Source: Enoplolaimus lenunculus (taxonomy: Eukaryota; Nematoda; Enoplea; Enoplida; Thoracostomopsidae). Taken from it: a DNA stretch of 64,000 nucleotides. The notes beneath the pieces are model-generated. The model saw only the letters and a program-made list of their open reading frames with translations, was not told the origin of the DNA and ran no database searches. The position numbers were made by a program, and so were the translations under genes. The DNA lies in the NCBI GenBank assembly GCA_030248215.1, contig JASANG010000545.1, positions 1 through 64,000 on the forward strand. The letters run 5' to 3'. Shown in pieces: positions 20,076 to 30,304 of the stretch. Every line of letters starts with the position of its first letter. Position 1 is the first letter of the stretch.

Positions 20076-22613
20076 TTACGTTTTAATAAAGATATGACGA
20101 CTGACGACGAAGTAATCATGACATGTTCCGTACGCTGCGATGACATCAAGTGGACGCGCATCGACTAAACTTCCTACAGCTACATACATGTAGTGTGCAT
20201 TTTCTATAGGAGTAACTGCATAAGCGTGAAGAATTTCGTCAAAGTACAGAGTTCTCCAAGGAACTAAGACAAATCCGACTGCTTCCGACTCGCACCGAAT
20301 AATAACCTTGATTTCCAAAAATTCTGGAAGCCCATTTGAAGGCAAAATGTCATTAAATATAAGCAAACCTGGTTTATACACCAAGCCACCTAAGTAAGCG
20401 ATATTTGATAGAAAAACGTCGGAGTCTAACGTGACTTCGGGACATGAACTGAGGATTGCTTCACAACCAACAATTGAAAGAACTGGTTTGAATTCACCGT
20501 GACCAAGCTCAACTGTTGCTAGCTGTCTCGAAAGTATCTGACGAAAAATCAGGGATTGCTGGTGACGTTTTGCAAGCGTAAAGCAAACATTTTTGAAGTT
20601 ATGACAAGTGTATGCAAACTGTTTTAAAAAATTGTGCTTGGCTTCGAATCTCATACACCAAACATGCACTAAAGGGCCAATCATTCTAAGACAATCAGGG
20701 TAATGAATCATAAAGTGATGCTTGGGAATAAGCCTATGATCAGGAAAAACCTTAGTAAATTGTAAATGATGCCATTTTATGAGCAACCGTAGCTCAGATA
20801 TGGTTGCTCTAGATATAGTTGGAGCAAAAATAATATCCATGATTTGTCTTAGAAGAATAAATAAACGCCAAACCTCTGTAGCTCGTTGATCCATTTTGCG
20901 TAGATAGTCGGCAATTATGAGCGGTAAATATCGTGCCAAGCACCAACACTGCAATGCCCGCTGTCCTATATTATTTCCTTGTGACAAGCGCAAATTTGTA
21001 ATTGGAGATGGCTTATTTTTGCGGTCCGAATAACCATAAGAATAATGGACCAGTCTACTGTTTAACAATTCAAGCGAAAACAGATTGAGTTCAGAAACGA
21101 AAACACCTAAAATCAATTTTATTTCAAATTGTAGGACACCTTCTAAAATATCGTGCATGATATCGAGGCTGTAATTTTCGAGCACATGAAAAAACGGTAA
21201 ATCGTTCAATACTGTTGGCCGCTTAATTCCCATCACGTTTGATTGCTGGCTATCAGCTTCCAGTTGCCTTAGATGGGCATTATAACTTTTCTTCGATCGA
21301 AATGTAACGTCATCGGAAGAAAAAACACATTGCGCAGTTTCTTTGTCTGTAAGACAAAGCCGGCAATAATGTGTTGCGCTGAAACTTTCTACGAAACCAA
21401 AAATACTGTTCGCAGCCAAATTATCAGAAGAAATTTGCACGACTGCCCCAAATTTAATCCTACCGTTTATTTCAATGCCTTCCAGTGCTAACCGTTGACA
21501 CTCCAAAACTAGCGGCTGCAACAGTTTTTCGTACCCGTAAGTTTCAATTACAGTAGCAGGAGCCAACAGAATCATGAACACGTTTTGCAAGGTAGAGTTC
21601 ATATAAGGTGGGAGATTTTTTAGAACACAATAAACTGCAGAAACTTTATGCTTTTTTGTTTTGGAGCCCAAGAGATTTACCACTTCGAAGTCATCGTGAT
21701 AAAGTACCAATTTAAGAAAATTGGGATCAACCTTATACAACGGATGCCGCTTACAGTGGTCACCGTCACAATAGTCTTTCATTGTACTATCCGTGCTTTC
21801 ATGTCCATTTTCCAAATAATAAACATAACTGGGATCACAGCACCTCGACTTAAGTTGCTCAATAAGTAACACGTACTGGTAAGTGTCCGGTTTCGGTACT
21901 GGTCGAATGCTGTTAAGCTCACTAGAATAACGAGGAACTAATGATATTCCGATCGAATGCTGTTGCGGATAAGGTATATTATATTTTGCCTGTAGAAACT
22001 TGTCCTGTAGGTACTCGGAACGCAATTCTCGATAAGCTAAGTTCGCTGCTTCTTTGTATCGAGATAAAGCGTTACTCAAAGCAGCGTTACCAGCTTGGGG
22101 GATTAAGCTGTGCAAGCTGCGCTCAAGTTTGTCTGTATATTCATTACAAAAAGCGTAAAATTCATCTAATACGGCACGTACCAGTTGCTGAGAAACCCCT
22201 GGTTTTTCGCGAAGCAATGCAATTATTTTTAAAAAATGTTTCTCAACAAGATCAGACGGGATGTCTACATTTTCAGTATCACATTCCTCGCAGTCTGTAC
22301 AATCATCTAATGCAATATCTGTGTCCTCAAGGACGCATTCGTCGTAATCTGTAGTACGGCGTCCCGTTATATAGGCTACATCTCCAGCGTTGCCTAGCTG
22401 TCGTTTACAAACACCGTCGGTATTAACATGGTGACGACGTAAATGTCTTGTAAAGTACCGAAACTCAGAAAAACGCAGTTCATAACCCGCTTGACCGCAC
22501 ACCAACTTAGAATCATTAAGACCAGTCAATCCATGGACGATTCTTAAATGGTTTGCTAAACGGCAAATACTATTTGTTATTTTCTTACATACAAAACATG
22601 TGTACTGCGGCAT
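20076..22613 (-). CDS. Transposase-like protein of a CACTA/CMC-type DNA transposon, 845 aa
   Basis: Uninterrupted 845-codon frame, ATG at 22613, inside a transposon bounded at 16878 and 24768. The N-terminus has C2H2-type zinc motifs: C6-C9-H22-H27 in CFVCK...HLRIVH, then a second, LVCGQAGYELRF...RHLRRHH, whose second cysteine seems replaced by Y44. Residues about 130-140 are acidic and rich in Cys. Near residue 480 is YSLDIMHDILEGVLQFE, a motif I recall from animal proteins linked to EnSpm/CACTA-like elements. Near residue 650 is WCMRFEAKHNFLKQF, with the glutamate that could close an acidic catalytic triad. The ends of the element (CACTC, TA duplication) support the CMC assignment. It would bind the element's ends and cut them. 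No stop or frameshift is visible, so it may be young. The catalytic residues are my inference. Confidence 0.8.
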   Translation of the reverse strand: MPQYTCFVCKKITNSICRLANHLRIVHGLTGLNDSKLVCGQAGYELRFSEFRYFTRHLRRHHVNTDGVCKRQLGNAGDVAYITGRRTTDYDECVLEDTDIALDDCTDCEECDTENVDIPSDLVEKHFLKIIALLREKPGVSQQLVRAVLDEFYAFCNEYTDKLERSLHSLIPQAGNAALSNALSRYKEAANLAYRELRSEYLQDKFLQAKYNIPYPQQHSIGISLVPRYSSELNSIRPVPKPDTYQYVLLIEQLKSRCCDPSYVYYLENGHESTDSTMKDYCDGDHCKRHPLYKVDPNFLKLVLYHDDFEVVNLLGSKTKKHKVSAVYCVLKNLPPYMNSTLQNVFMILLAPATVIETYGYEKLLQPLVLECQRLALEGIEINGRIKFGAVVQISSDNLAANSIFGFVESFSATHYCRLCLTDKETAQCVFSSDDVTFRSKKSYNAHLRQLEADSQQSNVMGIKRPTVLNDLPFFHVLENYSLDIMHDILEGVLQFEIKLILGVFVSELNLFSLELLNSRLVHYSYGYSDRKNKPSPITNLRLSQGNNIGQRALQCWCLARYLPLIIADYLRKMDQRATEVWRLFILLRQIMDIIFAPTISRATISELRLLIKWHHLQFTKVFPDHRLIPKHHFMIHYPDCLRMIGPLVHVWCMRFEAKHNFLKQFAYTCHNFKNVCFTLAKRHQQSLIFRQILSRQLATVELGHGEFKPVLSIVGCEAILSSCPEVTLDSDVFLSNIAYLGGLVYKPGLLIFNDILPSNGLPEFLEIKVIIRCESEAVGFVLVPWRTLYFDEILHAYAVTPIENAHYMYVAVGSLVDARPLDVIAAYGTCHDYFVVSRHIFIKT

Positions 22614-22689
22614 GCTTTAATCTATATAAATGAATTTTGATATATCTCTTAATAAAATAAATTACTAAATAGAGCAGGTATCAAAACTC

Positions 22690-22920
22690 GGGGGTTCTCG
22701 TTTAGTTTTTCCCTACACTAGTATTAATGCGATACAAGGCAAAAGTCCCCCATATTAATGTTGACTATTTTTCTAAGCCTAACCCTGAGCTTAAGCCTAA
22801 GCACAAGTCTAAGGGTTATTCTAAACGTAAGGGAAATCCTAGGTATATGATGAGGCCAACCCTAATCCGAAGCCTTAGCCTATTTTATAACTTGAGTCAT
22901 TGTGTGAGAGGTACATATTG
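22690..22920. repeat. Degraded TTAGGC/GCCTAA-rich segment inside the CMC transposon
   Basis: CTAAGCCTAACCC, CTTAAGCCTAAGC and similar words, just upstream of the transposase gene. Probably an old copy of the TTAGGC-bearing MITE; ends not clear. Confidence 0.45.
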
Positions 22921-23494
22921 AGGGGGAACTAAACATATGGAGCTAGTAAAAACGTGCAGTTTCATGAACAAGCTATGCGTCCCGGTCTAAATTCTACACT
23001 GTGCTAAATTGCGTACCTTTTTCCATAAAATCTTCTAAACTATCGGCAACAATAATTTTGGAAGCTTCACTATTGAAAATATAGCGAATAAGCATCTTCA
23101 CTTAAGACACTTTCAGAAACAAGGTAAATAGTAAACAACAATAAACTACTACAACTGAGCTATGATTTGGCGCTCAAATTTAAAAAGACGCGGTAGCTAT
23201 TTGATACAAAGCCAACGAAATATTAATACAGGGCAAGATCTAAAAGTTTCTGATTGGTACACGAAACAGCGACCAAATATCTACACCAATCAAATTCAGT
23301 GAAAAAATGCTGTCATTTTTGTGATTGGCTGTAAACGTAGACGTTAAAGTACAAAGCCGGCAGTAAGTTTCGTGGCGCCATGCGTCGTTGTAATGATATA
23401 GAAAGATCAAATAAACGCGACTTGATGCGCGCAAAACTTGGACAATACAGTTCAGGAGTGGGGTTTATAGTGAGCGGGACCGTAGATATTAGGG

Positions 23495-23640
23495 CAGGGG
23501 CATCAGCCCCCCTAAAAATTTTCAACCGTGCTTGTAAGTCATGGAAAACCCTTGAATGCCCTCCCTGAAAAAGATTTAGCCCCCCTGCAAGGTGAGCTGG
23601 CTTCGGGCCTAATGGTGAGTCATTATGCCTAAGGTATGAT
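23495..23640. repeat. GGCCCCCC-type repeat, copy 1, inside the CMC transposon
   Basis: GCCCCCCTAAAAATTTTCAA, AAACCCTTGAATGCCC and CTGCAAGGTGAGCTGG match the block at 48935-49095, indicating a dispersed family nested in the transposon. Confidence 0.55.
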
Positions 23641-24589
23641 TGTACAAGCCAAGACATTAAGTTTAAGGGCAAGGTACGAGACTGAGTACTGTTGCAAACC
23701 AATGGTCAAGGCTTTAAGACGAGCTCTCTCGTACGCTTAACGTCATGAAGTTGAAGACAACGCTTAAAGTCTAAAGTTGACTTTTATATTTAACTTAAAT
23801 TCTAGGGCCGCAGTCTCAGAACTGCATGTAGCACCTATCACCAGTGAACAATGGGCTTCAAAGAAGCGATCAGCCTCAAGTGCGATATTCTATAATTTCA
23901 AAACCAAAACTCACCTTCTACATAAAAAATTTAAATTTCAAAACACCATGATTCTGGGCACTTGTACACCTTCCCGTCACATTAAAGGTTGAGGCTTTGG
24001 CTTAGAGAAATGCTTAGTGAAAAGTTTGGGTTTCCTTTTAGTCTGCAACAACACCGGTTGAACCCCGATAACCTAAGATAATGTAAGCTGAACACGACCT
24101 TCATCAAAGTAATGCAGACATCAAGATTTTGTTAAATAAACCCGATATATTCTCACGTTACATACCTATTTACGATAAATATGTATATCTGTACTGTTAA
24201 AGACGTTATGCGCAGTTCTTTAACTTGTCAGAGCCCAAATTATTTTAGTTTCTCACGGACCGTATAAGTTATGTAATGTTAATCATTAATGTAGAGCAAC
24301 ACAGCTGACAATACAAAAACCGGTTTGCGCAAGACACGGGTAGCATAATTTGTCCAGAAGAGCGAACTGATAACCAGTTTTCAGTTTTTTGTCGGCCATT
24401 TGCTTCGATGGTCCTGCCAAGATTCTTGTTGACAAAAAATACAGTCAGGCTTTAATCGGAGGCGAAAACCAGAGCTGGAACGGAATTTCAACAAATTTTT
24501 CTGAAATCGGAGTTGAAAAAATTTGGGTGATAAATATTAAGTGCGTTTTTGGCAAAACATCACATGTAGCTTTGACGGCAGTCATGGCA

Positions 24590-24768
24590 AGTTTGAAACT
24601 AAAATTTGACTCAGATTATTTGACTCATATTCTTGACTTTCGAACTGAATCAATATCTTGACTCAATTACAAGAGTCAAAAATTTTGACTCTTTGCTGAG
24701 TCACTTTTTGACTCAGCGTTATTGACTCTGTTTCTGAAATAAGATCTGACTCAGCATTTTTTAGAGTG
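24590..24768. repeat. Right subterminal TGACTCA array of the CMC transposon
   Basis: Six TGASTCA heptamers and further TGACTC hexamers in about 180 bp, mirroring the left array. The right array is shorter than the left. Confidence 0.85.
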
Positions 24769-25001
24769 TAATATATTTCGTCCCGACGTCAGTTCTGAGA
24801 TTTCTCACCTAAAATAAAAATTATTGATTTTTATTGCAAGGTATTTAATTTTATTGCTTAATAATGGAAAAACATATTGCCGAACTTTGTTGGATTCGGC
24901 TTTTCCACAACCGAATCCGAACCTCAAATTTCTGCCGAATCCGAACCTTTGTTGCCACCCTGGTACAAACGCGAATTTTCTGTAAAAATAGCAAGTTTTT
25001 C

Positions 25002-25071
25002 GAATACTTTCTGCTATTTCAGTGTAATTTTTAATAGAATACTTTCTGCTATTTCAGTGTAATTTTTAATA
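25002..25071 (+). repeat. Perfect tandem duplication, 2 x 35 bp
   Basis: Both units begin GAATACTTTCTGCTATTTCA and end TTTTTAATA; identical, so a recent duplication. Confidence 0.9.
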
Positions 25072-25174
25072 GTTTGTAATTTTTGTGGTGAACAAAAAAT
25101 TTTAGGAATTAAGGTGAAATTCCGGAATTAAAGTATATATGCGCTTGGCGCGAGTTACGTGCGCGGGTATGTGT

Positions 25175-25236
25175 ATGTTTCCGAACCGGGGCCAATTTTC
25201 TGCCAGAGCCGGAGACAAACCTCTGGTTGCACCCTT
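25175..25236. repeat. Right end of a CAGGGTGCAACCGGAGG-family MITE
   Basis: GCCGGAGACAAACC and CTGGTTGCACCCT. The matching left end was not found nearby; truncated. Confidence 0.5.
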
Positions 25237-25872
25237 ATTTTAACCATTTAAGAAACTAATTTGAGAGCTTTTTAAGGCTTAATTTCTGACTTACATAATA
25301 TTTATGTTTTGACAATTTAAGAAAATAGGAGTCTTGAAATTTTATTTGTTTGATGTATAGCAGCGCATTGCCAAATTTGTCTTTTGACTCTATATTTATT
25401 TGGGCAAGATAGCACTACATGACGATAGATATACATATAAAGATGACTTCAACCCTACGTTCACAGAAAACTCATTAAAAGCGCCAACGTGGTTTACATA
25501 TATATATACAAGATGGCTGTGGCTTTATTCATAGTCATCTACATTAGTTGCAGTTTTCGTCGTATATATTAAGAGACCGCTGTTGTTTGTTATTTTGAAC
25601 ATGAAGTTGTTTTTGTTATAAAATCCCAAAAGCACAAAGAACTAAATTTAAAATGAAAATAGACAATTTGGCGTTTAATCTTTAATTTTATCCCAGTTGA
25701 GATATTGGCTAAAGCACAAATTTGTTTTTGGGAATCGGCTACAATTTTCATACTGCGCAGTACTTATTAAAGCTCCTAGTGCGCACCTCTATGACTATAT
25801 ACGAATCTGCTTAAAACTATGCAAATTCGGCAGAAATTTTACCAGACGCACACCGCCGGTTTGAATACAAAC
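25237..25872. other. Unrecognised AT-rich DNA
   Basis: No gene or repeat end recognised. Confidence 0.5.
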
Positions 25873-25880
25873 CCTGGCAT

Positions 25881-26293
25881 CAGGGTGCAACCGGAATTCC
25901 AGTTCCGGAAGGGAAATCCGGTATTTTTCACTATCCGGCTCTGGTAATAAATCAGGTATTTTTCACCGCAATTTTCCGGTAATTTCGGCAGTGAAAATTT
26001 TTATCATATGAAATTTTAAGAAAAATTGGCATATTATCCTAACTTGTTTTTCTAAAATTGAGTGTATATTGCCAAAATTTTCAATTTGTGTCATAGTTCA
26101 TAATTTATGATACGTTTCCAGGTACTGCATTTGTTTCAGGATGTGGCATTCTAAATCGTGTGTTTACACCATTAAAAGCGATAAAATACCGTTGAAATGA
26201 TTTTTTCGGGAACAGGTATTTTTTGTTTTCCGGTCCCGGTATTTTTTACATTTCCGATTCCGCTATTATATAATTCCGGATGCACCCACCCTG
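25881..26293. mobile_element. CAGGGTGCAACCGG-family MITE, 413 bp
   Basis: Starts CAGGGTGCAACCGGAATTCC and ends CCGGATGCACCCACCCTG. Internal TATTTTTCACTATCCGG and CCGGTATTTTT words match 40486-40900. Confidence 0.8.
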
Positions 26294-26614
26294 CCTTATA
26301 GTTACCTAGGTGAATAATTTCTTTTCGTAGCATGAATTTTATGGCTGAACGCAAATTGTTTATTATTGTAAACATCGTATTTATCGAAAGTTGTAGAAAA
26401 ACTTGTTCATTCCTCTCGGTATGTACAGTTGTCCGAGTTTTCACATAATTGTCTCCTGTGGGATTTAAGTAAGCTCGCATGGCTGAGCTTCAGACGTCAT
26501 TCTAACCGTTTGAAATCATTGGAACCAAACTGAAGTTTCTTGGTTGTAATTAAATGTGCCGCCTATATTTTGAGACTGGTGTGTTTGCAAAAGAGCGGGA
26601 TCGTGTCAATTATA

Positions 26615-26823
26615 CACTGCAAAAAATGATGAGTCAGATTGACTCTCTCCGAAATAGGCTCTACGGGACTACACAAAATTAGTCAAATTCGACTCCGCCA
26701 GAGTCAAACGTGCGACTCAGTCAGTCGAATTTGACTCTGGCGGAGTCGAAATTGACTCAGTTTGTGTAGTCCCGTAGTCCCTATTTCGGAGAGAGTCAAT
26801 TTGACTCACCATTTCTTGCAGTG
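26615..26823. mobile_element. Near-perfect hairpin MITE related to the CMC transposon, 209 bp
   Basis: Starts CACTGCAAAAAATGATGAGT and ends TGACTCACCATTTCTTGCAG-TG; TA at both sides. The two halves of about 100 bp are inverted copies with few mismatches. The ends resemble the CMC transposon ends (CACTC-T-AAAAAATG-TGAGTCA), and TGAGTCA/GACTC words recur throughout. Confidence 0.88.
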
Positions 26824-27438
26824 TACATAGGGCCTGGCTATGGGAAGGCATGAGCGCCGGAGGACCTAGGGCATGAGGACTTAACGCTTAAGGCAATAGA
26901 CATTATCAATTGTTTTGACAATAACTGGAAAACAATTGTGCACAATGAGATCGCCAACACGTCACTTCATTTTCGTTTAATAGTTTCATGCGAGAAATGA
27001 GCTTTATGGATAGTGTCAAGTAGAACGGGGATTAAATAGGGTGGCTGTACTAAGCGAAGGCCTATCACTTTATTCAAGTCCAGTTTTTACACGTGAGGTA
27101 ATATGCTTTTAAACAGGTGTTCGTACTAGGTGCCATGTTTTAAAATTTTTGGACGCCGTATTTCGGTGCACCAGGTTATAGAGGGCTGTCTGTATATATT
27201 AAGCAAGTGCATCCCTAGGCCTAAGCATTGAAAGAAGGGAAAGCGTAAAGCCTAAGCAAAAAATATATTTTGAAAGTTGAGTAAGATTGTTCTTTTGCAG
27301 TTCTACCAGAAAACGAGACGGCCCCAAAAGTAACATGGGTTACGGCGCCAATAGCTAGACAATTTTCATCCGAGTTTCGGTGAAGCTTATATATAACGCG
27401 GTTTGCTTGTAGCCTGTATACGATACACAAAAAAGATG
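26824..27438. other. Unrecognised DNA
   Basis: Isolated CCTAAGC words near 27210-27250 only. No gene. Confidence 0.45.
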
Positions 27439-27878
27439 CTGTAGTGACCCGAATAAGGGGGGACTGATATTTATTTGGCCTCTCCAGAGGGAACCCACCT
27501 TTGTTATTCGTTTACGGGACTGTTATTTATTCCCAACCAGCCCTGCGCCACCCTTTCTTACTGATATATCCGGTATTGCAACTATCCGTTGAATTAAACG
27601 GTTTTTACCTTGCAATAAAAGCTTGAGCGATAATGCAGAGTTATACTTAGGGATGCACTTTCAAAATTTAAGTACGCGTTAAAGGTTCGAACCCCACTTT
27701 ATTTAGTCCTGGAGTCATTTATACACTACAATTGGGATAATTGACATTTATGGACTCTAATTAGGATTTAGGGACTCTATCCGCTTACGGACTCTTATTA
27801 GGAATACGAACTCCCGTTGATTGGGACTCAAAATGGGGACCCCCTCTTATTACCCCTCTCTTATTCGGTTCAATACAG
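27439..27878. mobile_element. CTGTAGTGACCCGAATAAG mariner-like MITE, 440 bp
   Basis: Starts CTGTAGTGACCCGAATAAGG and ends CTTATTCGGTTCAATACAG, followed by TA. Same family as 29724-30077, 41640-42019, 43161-43584, 46259 onward and 60607-60910. TA target and size fit Tc1/mariner-type MITEs. Confidence 0.8.
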
Positions 27879-28139
27879 TAGTTAAAACAAATGAACGTTA
27901 AAAGTGCCGATTTTAAACAATCTGTAAAATCTTGACAAATTTATTCCTGAGCATGGCTACCGCAACTGCCGAAAATATTCTATACAGGATGCAGCAGCAA
28001 TTCCGGTCCGGAAATAATTTGATGCCTTCTGACATAAAGTTGCGACTTGACTGCAATACTGCACGACGTACTTCAGGGTGTAAACGAATAGTAAAAATAA
28101 CGGAAAGTGATCAAAATAACGGAAACGGGCCTGAGTGGC

Positions 28140-28256
28140 AAGCTGCTAGCTGAGTGATGATAGTAAACGCCTTCCATACCGTGACGCTGCGTTTCTAATC
28201 CTGTCTTGAAATTAGATTTCAGACGAAATAGAAAATATTCATATAAGAAAATGTTA
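28140..28256 (+). repeat. tRNA-Gly-like repeat, degraded copy
   Basis: TAGCTGAGTGATGATAG and AATATTCATATAAGAAAATG-TTAA match the same repeat; the B box is worn. Confidence 0.6.
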
Positions 28257-28670
28257 ATGAAGAACGTTTGAATTATTTTCTATGAGCAACTCAACGCAAT
28301 GTGTGAATTAACTAAAATATATTCTGCACAACGTGTGTACGTATAGTACTATTAATACCAAGGGTGGATGACCACTCTTAGAGAAGAGTGTACAATTTTG
28401 CCCGACCACACTCTTTGATTAAGGGATAGTCACCAATTGAACCACACAGTAAACATAAGCTTGAAGAAATCGGAGAAACTTCACATTTAAGTTTGAACTA
28501 TTAGTGCAACGTTCCCTTCCTCAAATAAATGGGGTAGGCCAAAATCGAATCGTGCGCTGGGAACATTCTTTAGTACACAGAACGTACCCAACCGAACACT
28601 CTTCTTCTTGTCATCATCCACTCTTGCTATTACTAAGTAAATACGCAGTACAAAATCTCTGCAGGACGTG

Positions 28671-28806
28671 AGAGCCCCTTCTGGTTTGGGCGTCAAGCTC
28701 GTGTAGCTGAGTGATAATTGTAAACGCTTTCCACCCGTGAGGCTGCGATTTGATTCCTGCTTCAAATCAGATTTCAAACGAAATACAAAATATTCATGTG
28801 AGAAAA
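28671..28806 (+). repeat. tRNA-Gly-like repeat, plus orientation
   Basis: GTGAGAGCCCC, TAGCTGAGTGATAATTG and GCGATTTGATTCC, ending ATATTCATGTGAGAAA; aligns along its length to the minus strand of 16397-16550. Confidence 0.7.
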
Positions 28807-29024
28807 ATAAAGAAAATATCGAAAGCACCCGAAAATTTCGAAATTCTGGATGAATTTTATTTTTTATTTCAAGTCGAACAATTTCGGCGTAGCATAATAA
28901 ATCTGAGCTATTTTTAAGTGAATTTCAACTAAATGTGCATAAAATAACGGAATTTGATTATTTTTATTCCTGAAAGTGACACTGATTTTACTTCAAACGG
29001 AAAGGAATATCCGGTTACACCCTG

Positions 29025-29723
29025 AAAGCAAATACTGAACATAATTAGTATCTATTATTTTTTTACTGAAAATGTGATAAATAAATTTTTTTGTAACAGT
29101 TGATATTTTTCACTGTCCGATACTGTGCTGCAGACCAGCCTAATGCGACTCATTTTTGCCTAAGAAACGATCGTCGGAGCACCCTTCACATGCTGATTAC
29201 GTTCATCTGTTTCGCTTTTATTAATCGCCGAAACAAAACTACACAAAAAATAAATACAAACTTCGCGCAATTGCCCTTCAGTCTTGTTGTTCAATATCAG
29301 TTGTATTTTAATCTGCGATATTTGAGAGTTTCACGTACAGTGTTTGAATATTGTAAATATATTCCTTGCAGTTTAGAATTGATTTCAATTTGAACTTTTA
29401 TTCGTTTCTTGCTTCATATCAACCACACGCTGTATGTCCTTCACCTTTGGCGGAAAAGAGCATTTTGTGCATCAGTTTCCAACATTTTCAAATTGATGAA
29501 TAAATGGTTCACAAGAACTGAATGCGGAACCTAAATTCGGATTAATGGGCATCGAATGTTTTATCACCGGATGAGGTTTAGGTTTGAAATTGCGAAACGT
29601 TGCCGTAGCTCATCTCGTGGTATAGACTGTTAAAGTCGAAAGGACCAAAATCAATGACCACCAAGAATTGACTGCCAGAACAGATCGTGCGTATGCGCTT
29701 GATTTGGCTGAAAATAAAACACC
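29025..29723. other. Unrecognised DNA downstream of ephrin A
   Basis: This is where the missing last exon of ephrin A might be expected. A hydrophobic minus-strand stretch near 29220-29275 (KFVFIFCVVLFRRL) exists, but no acceptor in the required phase precedes it. Confidence 0.4.
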
Positions 29724-30077
29724 GGACTGACCAGAATAAAAGGGCAGTCTGATATTTATTTGGCGTCTCCAAAGGGTACCTCCTCGTTATTCGGTTACGG
29801 ACTGTTAGATATTTTCAACCTGTTCGCCGCCGCCTTTCGTTATACTGATATATTTGGCATTGCAACTATCCGTTGAATTAATCAAGGGTTATTCGTTTTG
29901 TATCAAAAGCTTGAGCGATAATGCAATGCAAGGTTATACTTAGGAATGTATATACTTATGTTTTAATGAGTGTTTAGGGACTCTAACCGTTTACGGGCTC
30001 TTATTAGGGATACGGACTCCTATTGATTGTTATTCAAAATTGGGGCCGCTCTTATTACCCCCTTCGGGTCACTACAA
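29724..30077. mobile_element. CTGTAGTGACCCGAATAAG-family MITE, degraded
   Basis: Internal TGATATATTTGGCATTGCAA, CTATCCGTTGAATTAA and CTTATTACCCCCTTCGGGTC match the family; left end worn. Confidence 0.7.
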
Positions 30078-30304
30078 TAGTTTAGTTTTCTAAAGTTTGT
30101 AAATGTGCATTGGCCAATTTCCAATTTGTGTCATACTTCATGCTAAAATTAATCAAACGCATTTGCTAACACTCAAATTGGCCCCCTCTTATTACCCCCG
30201 TTATATTGGGGTAATTTTTGTTCTAAAAATTCAACCCCTTTTTAGACTTTTTAGATCCGACGCTGATGCTTTGTACTCAAATTGGTGAATATGTTTTTAC
30301 TTAC

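Larger units (their letters stand above)
16878..24768 (-). mobile_element. CACTA/CMC-type (EnSpm- or Mirage-like) DNA transposon, 7891 bp
   Basis: The left end reads CACTCTAAAAAATGCTGAGT and the right end is its inverted complement; TA flanks both sides (16876-16877 and 24769-24770). The element sits inside a CAGGGTGGC MITE. The uninterrupted copy of that MITE at 5182-5606 shows the empty site (TTAATATATTTCG on the opposite strand) with a single TA, confirming a 2-bp TA duplication. Subterminal arrays of TGAGTCA/TGACTCA lie at both ends. One transposase-like gene (20076-22613) is open. A second, decayed coding piece is suspected at 17766-18014. A separate 746-bp element (18188-18933) is nested inside. 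Confidence 0.88.
16712..24962. mobile_element. CAGGGTGGC hAT-type MITE interrupted by the CMC transposon
   Basis: The left end CAGGGTGGCA is at 16712 and the right end GTTGCCACCCTG finishes at 24962; flanks GTAAAAAC (16704-16711) and GTACAAAC (24963-24970) match at 7 of 8 bases, an old 8-bp duplication. Internal sequence matches 5182-5606 in inverted orientation. Removing the CMC transposon and one TA leaves about 358 bp. Confidence 0.85.
28074..29024. mobile_element. CAGGGTGTAA-family MITE expanded by tRNA-like repeat insertions
   Basis: Starts CAGGGTGTAAACGAATAG with AATAACGGAAA words and ends GGAATATCCGGTTACACCCTG. Between them lie two plus-strand copies of the tRNA-Gly-like repeat (about 28140-28256 and 28671-28806). 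Confidence 0.6.

Noticed and set aside
29220-29275. GPI-signal exon for ephrin A (KFVFIFCVVLFRRL on the minus strand)
   Set aside because: No acceptor in the required phase precedes it and the frame runs well past the hydrophobic part; too weak to add to the gene.
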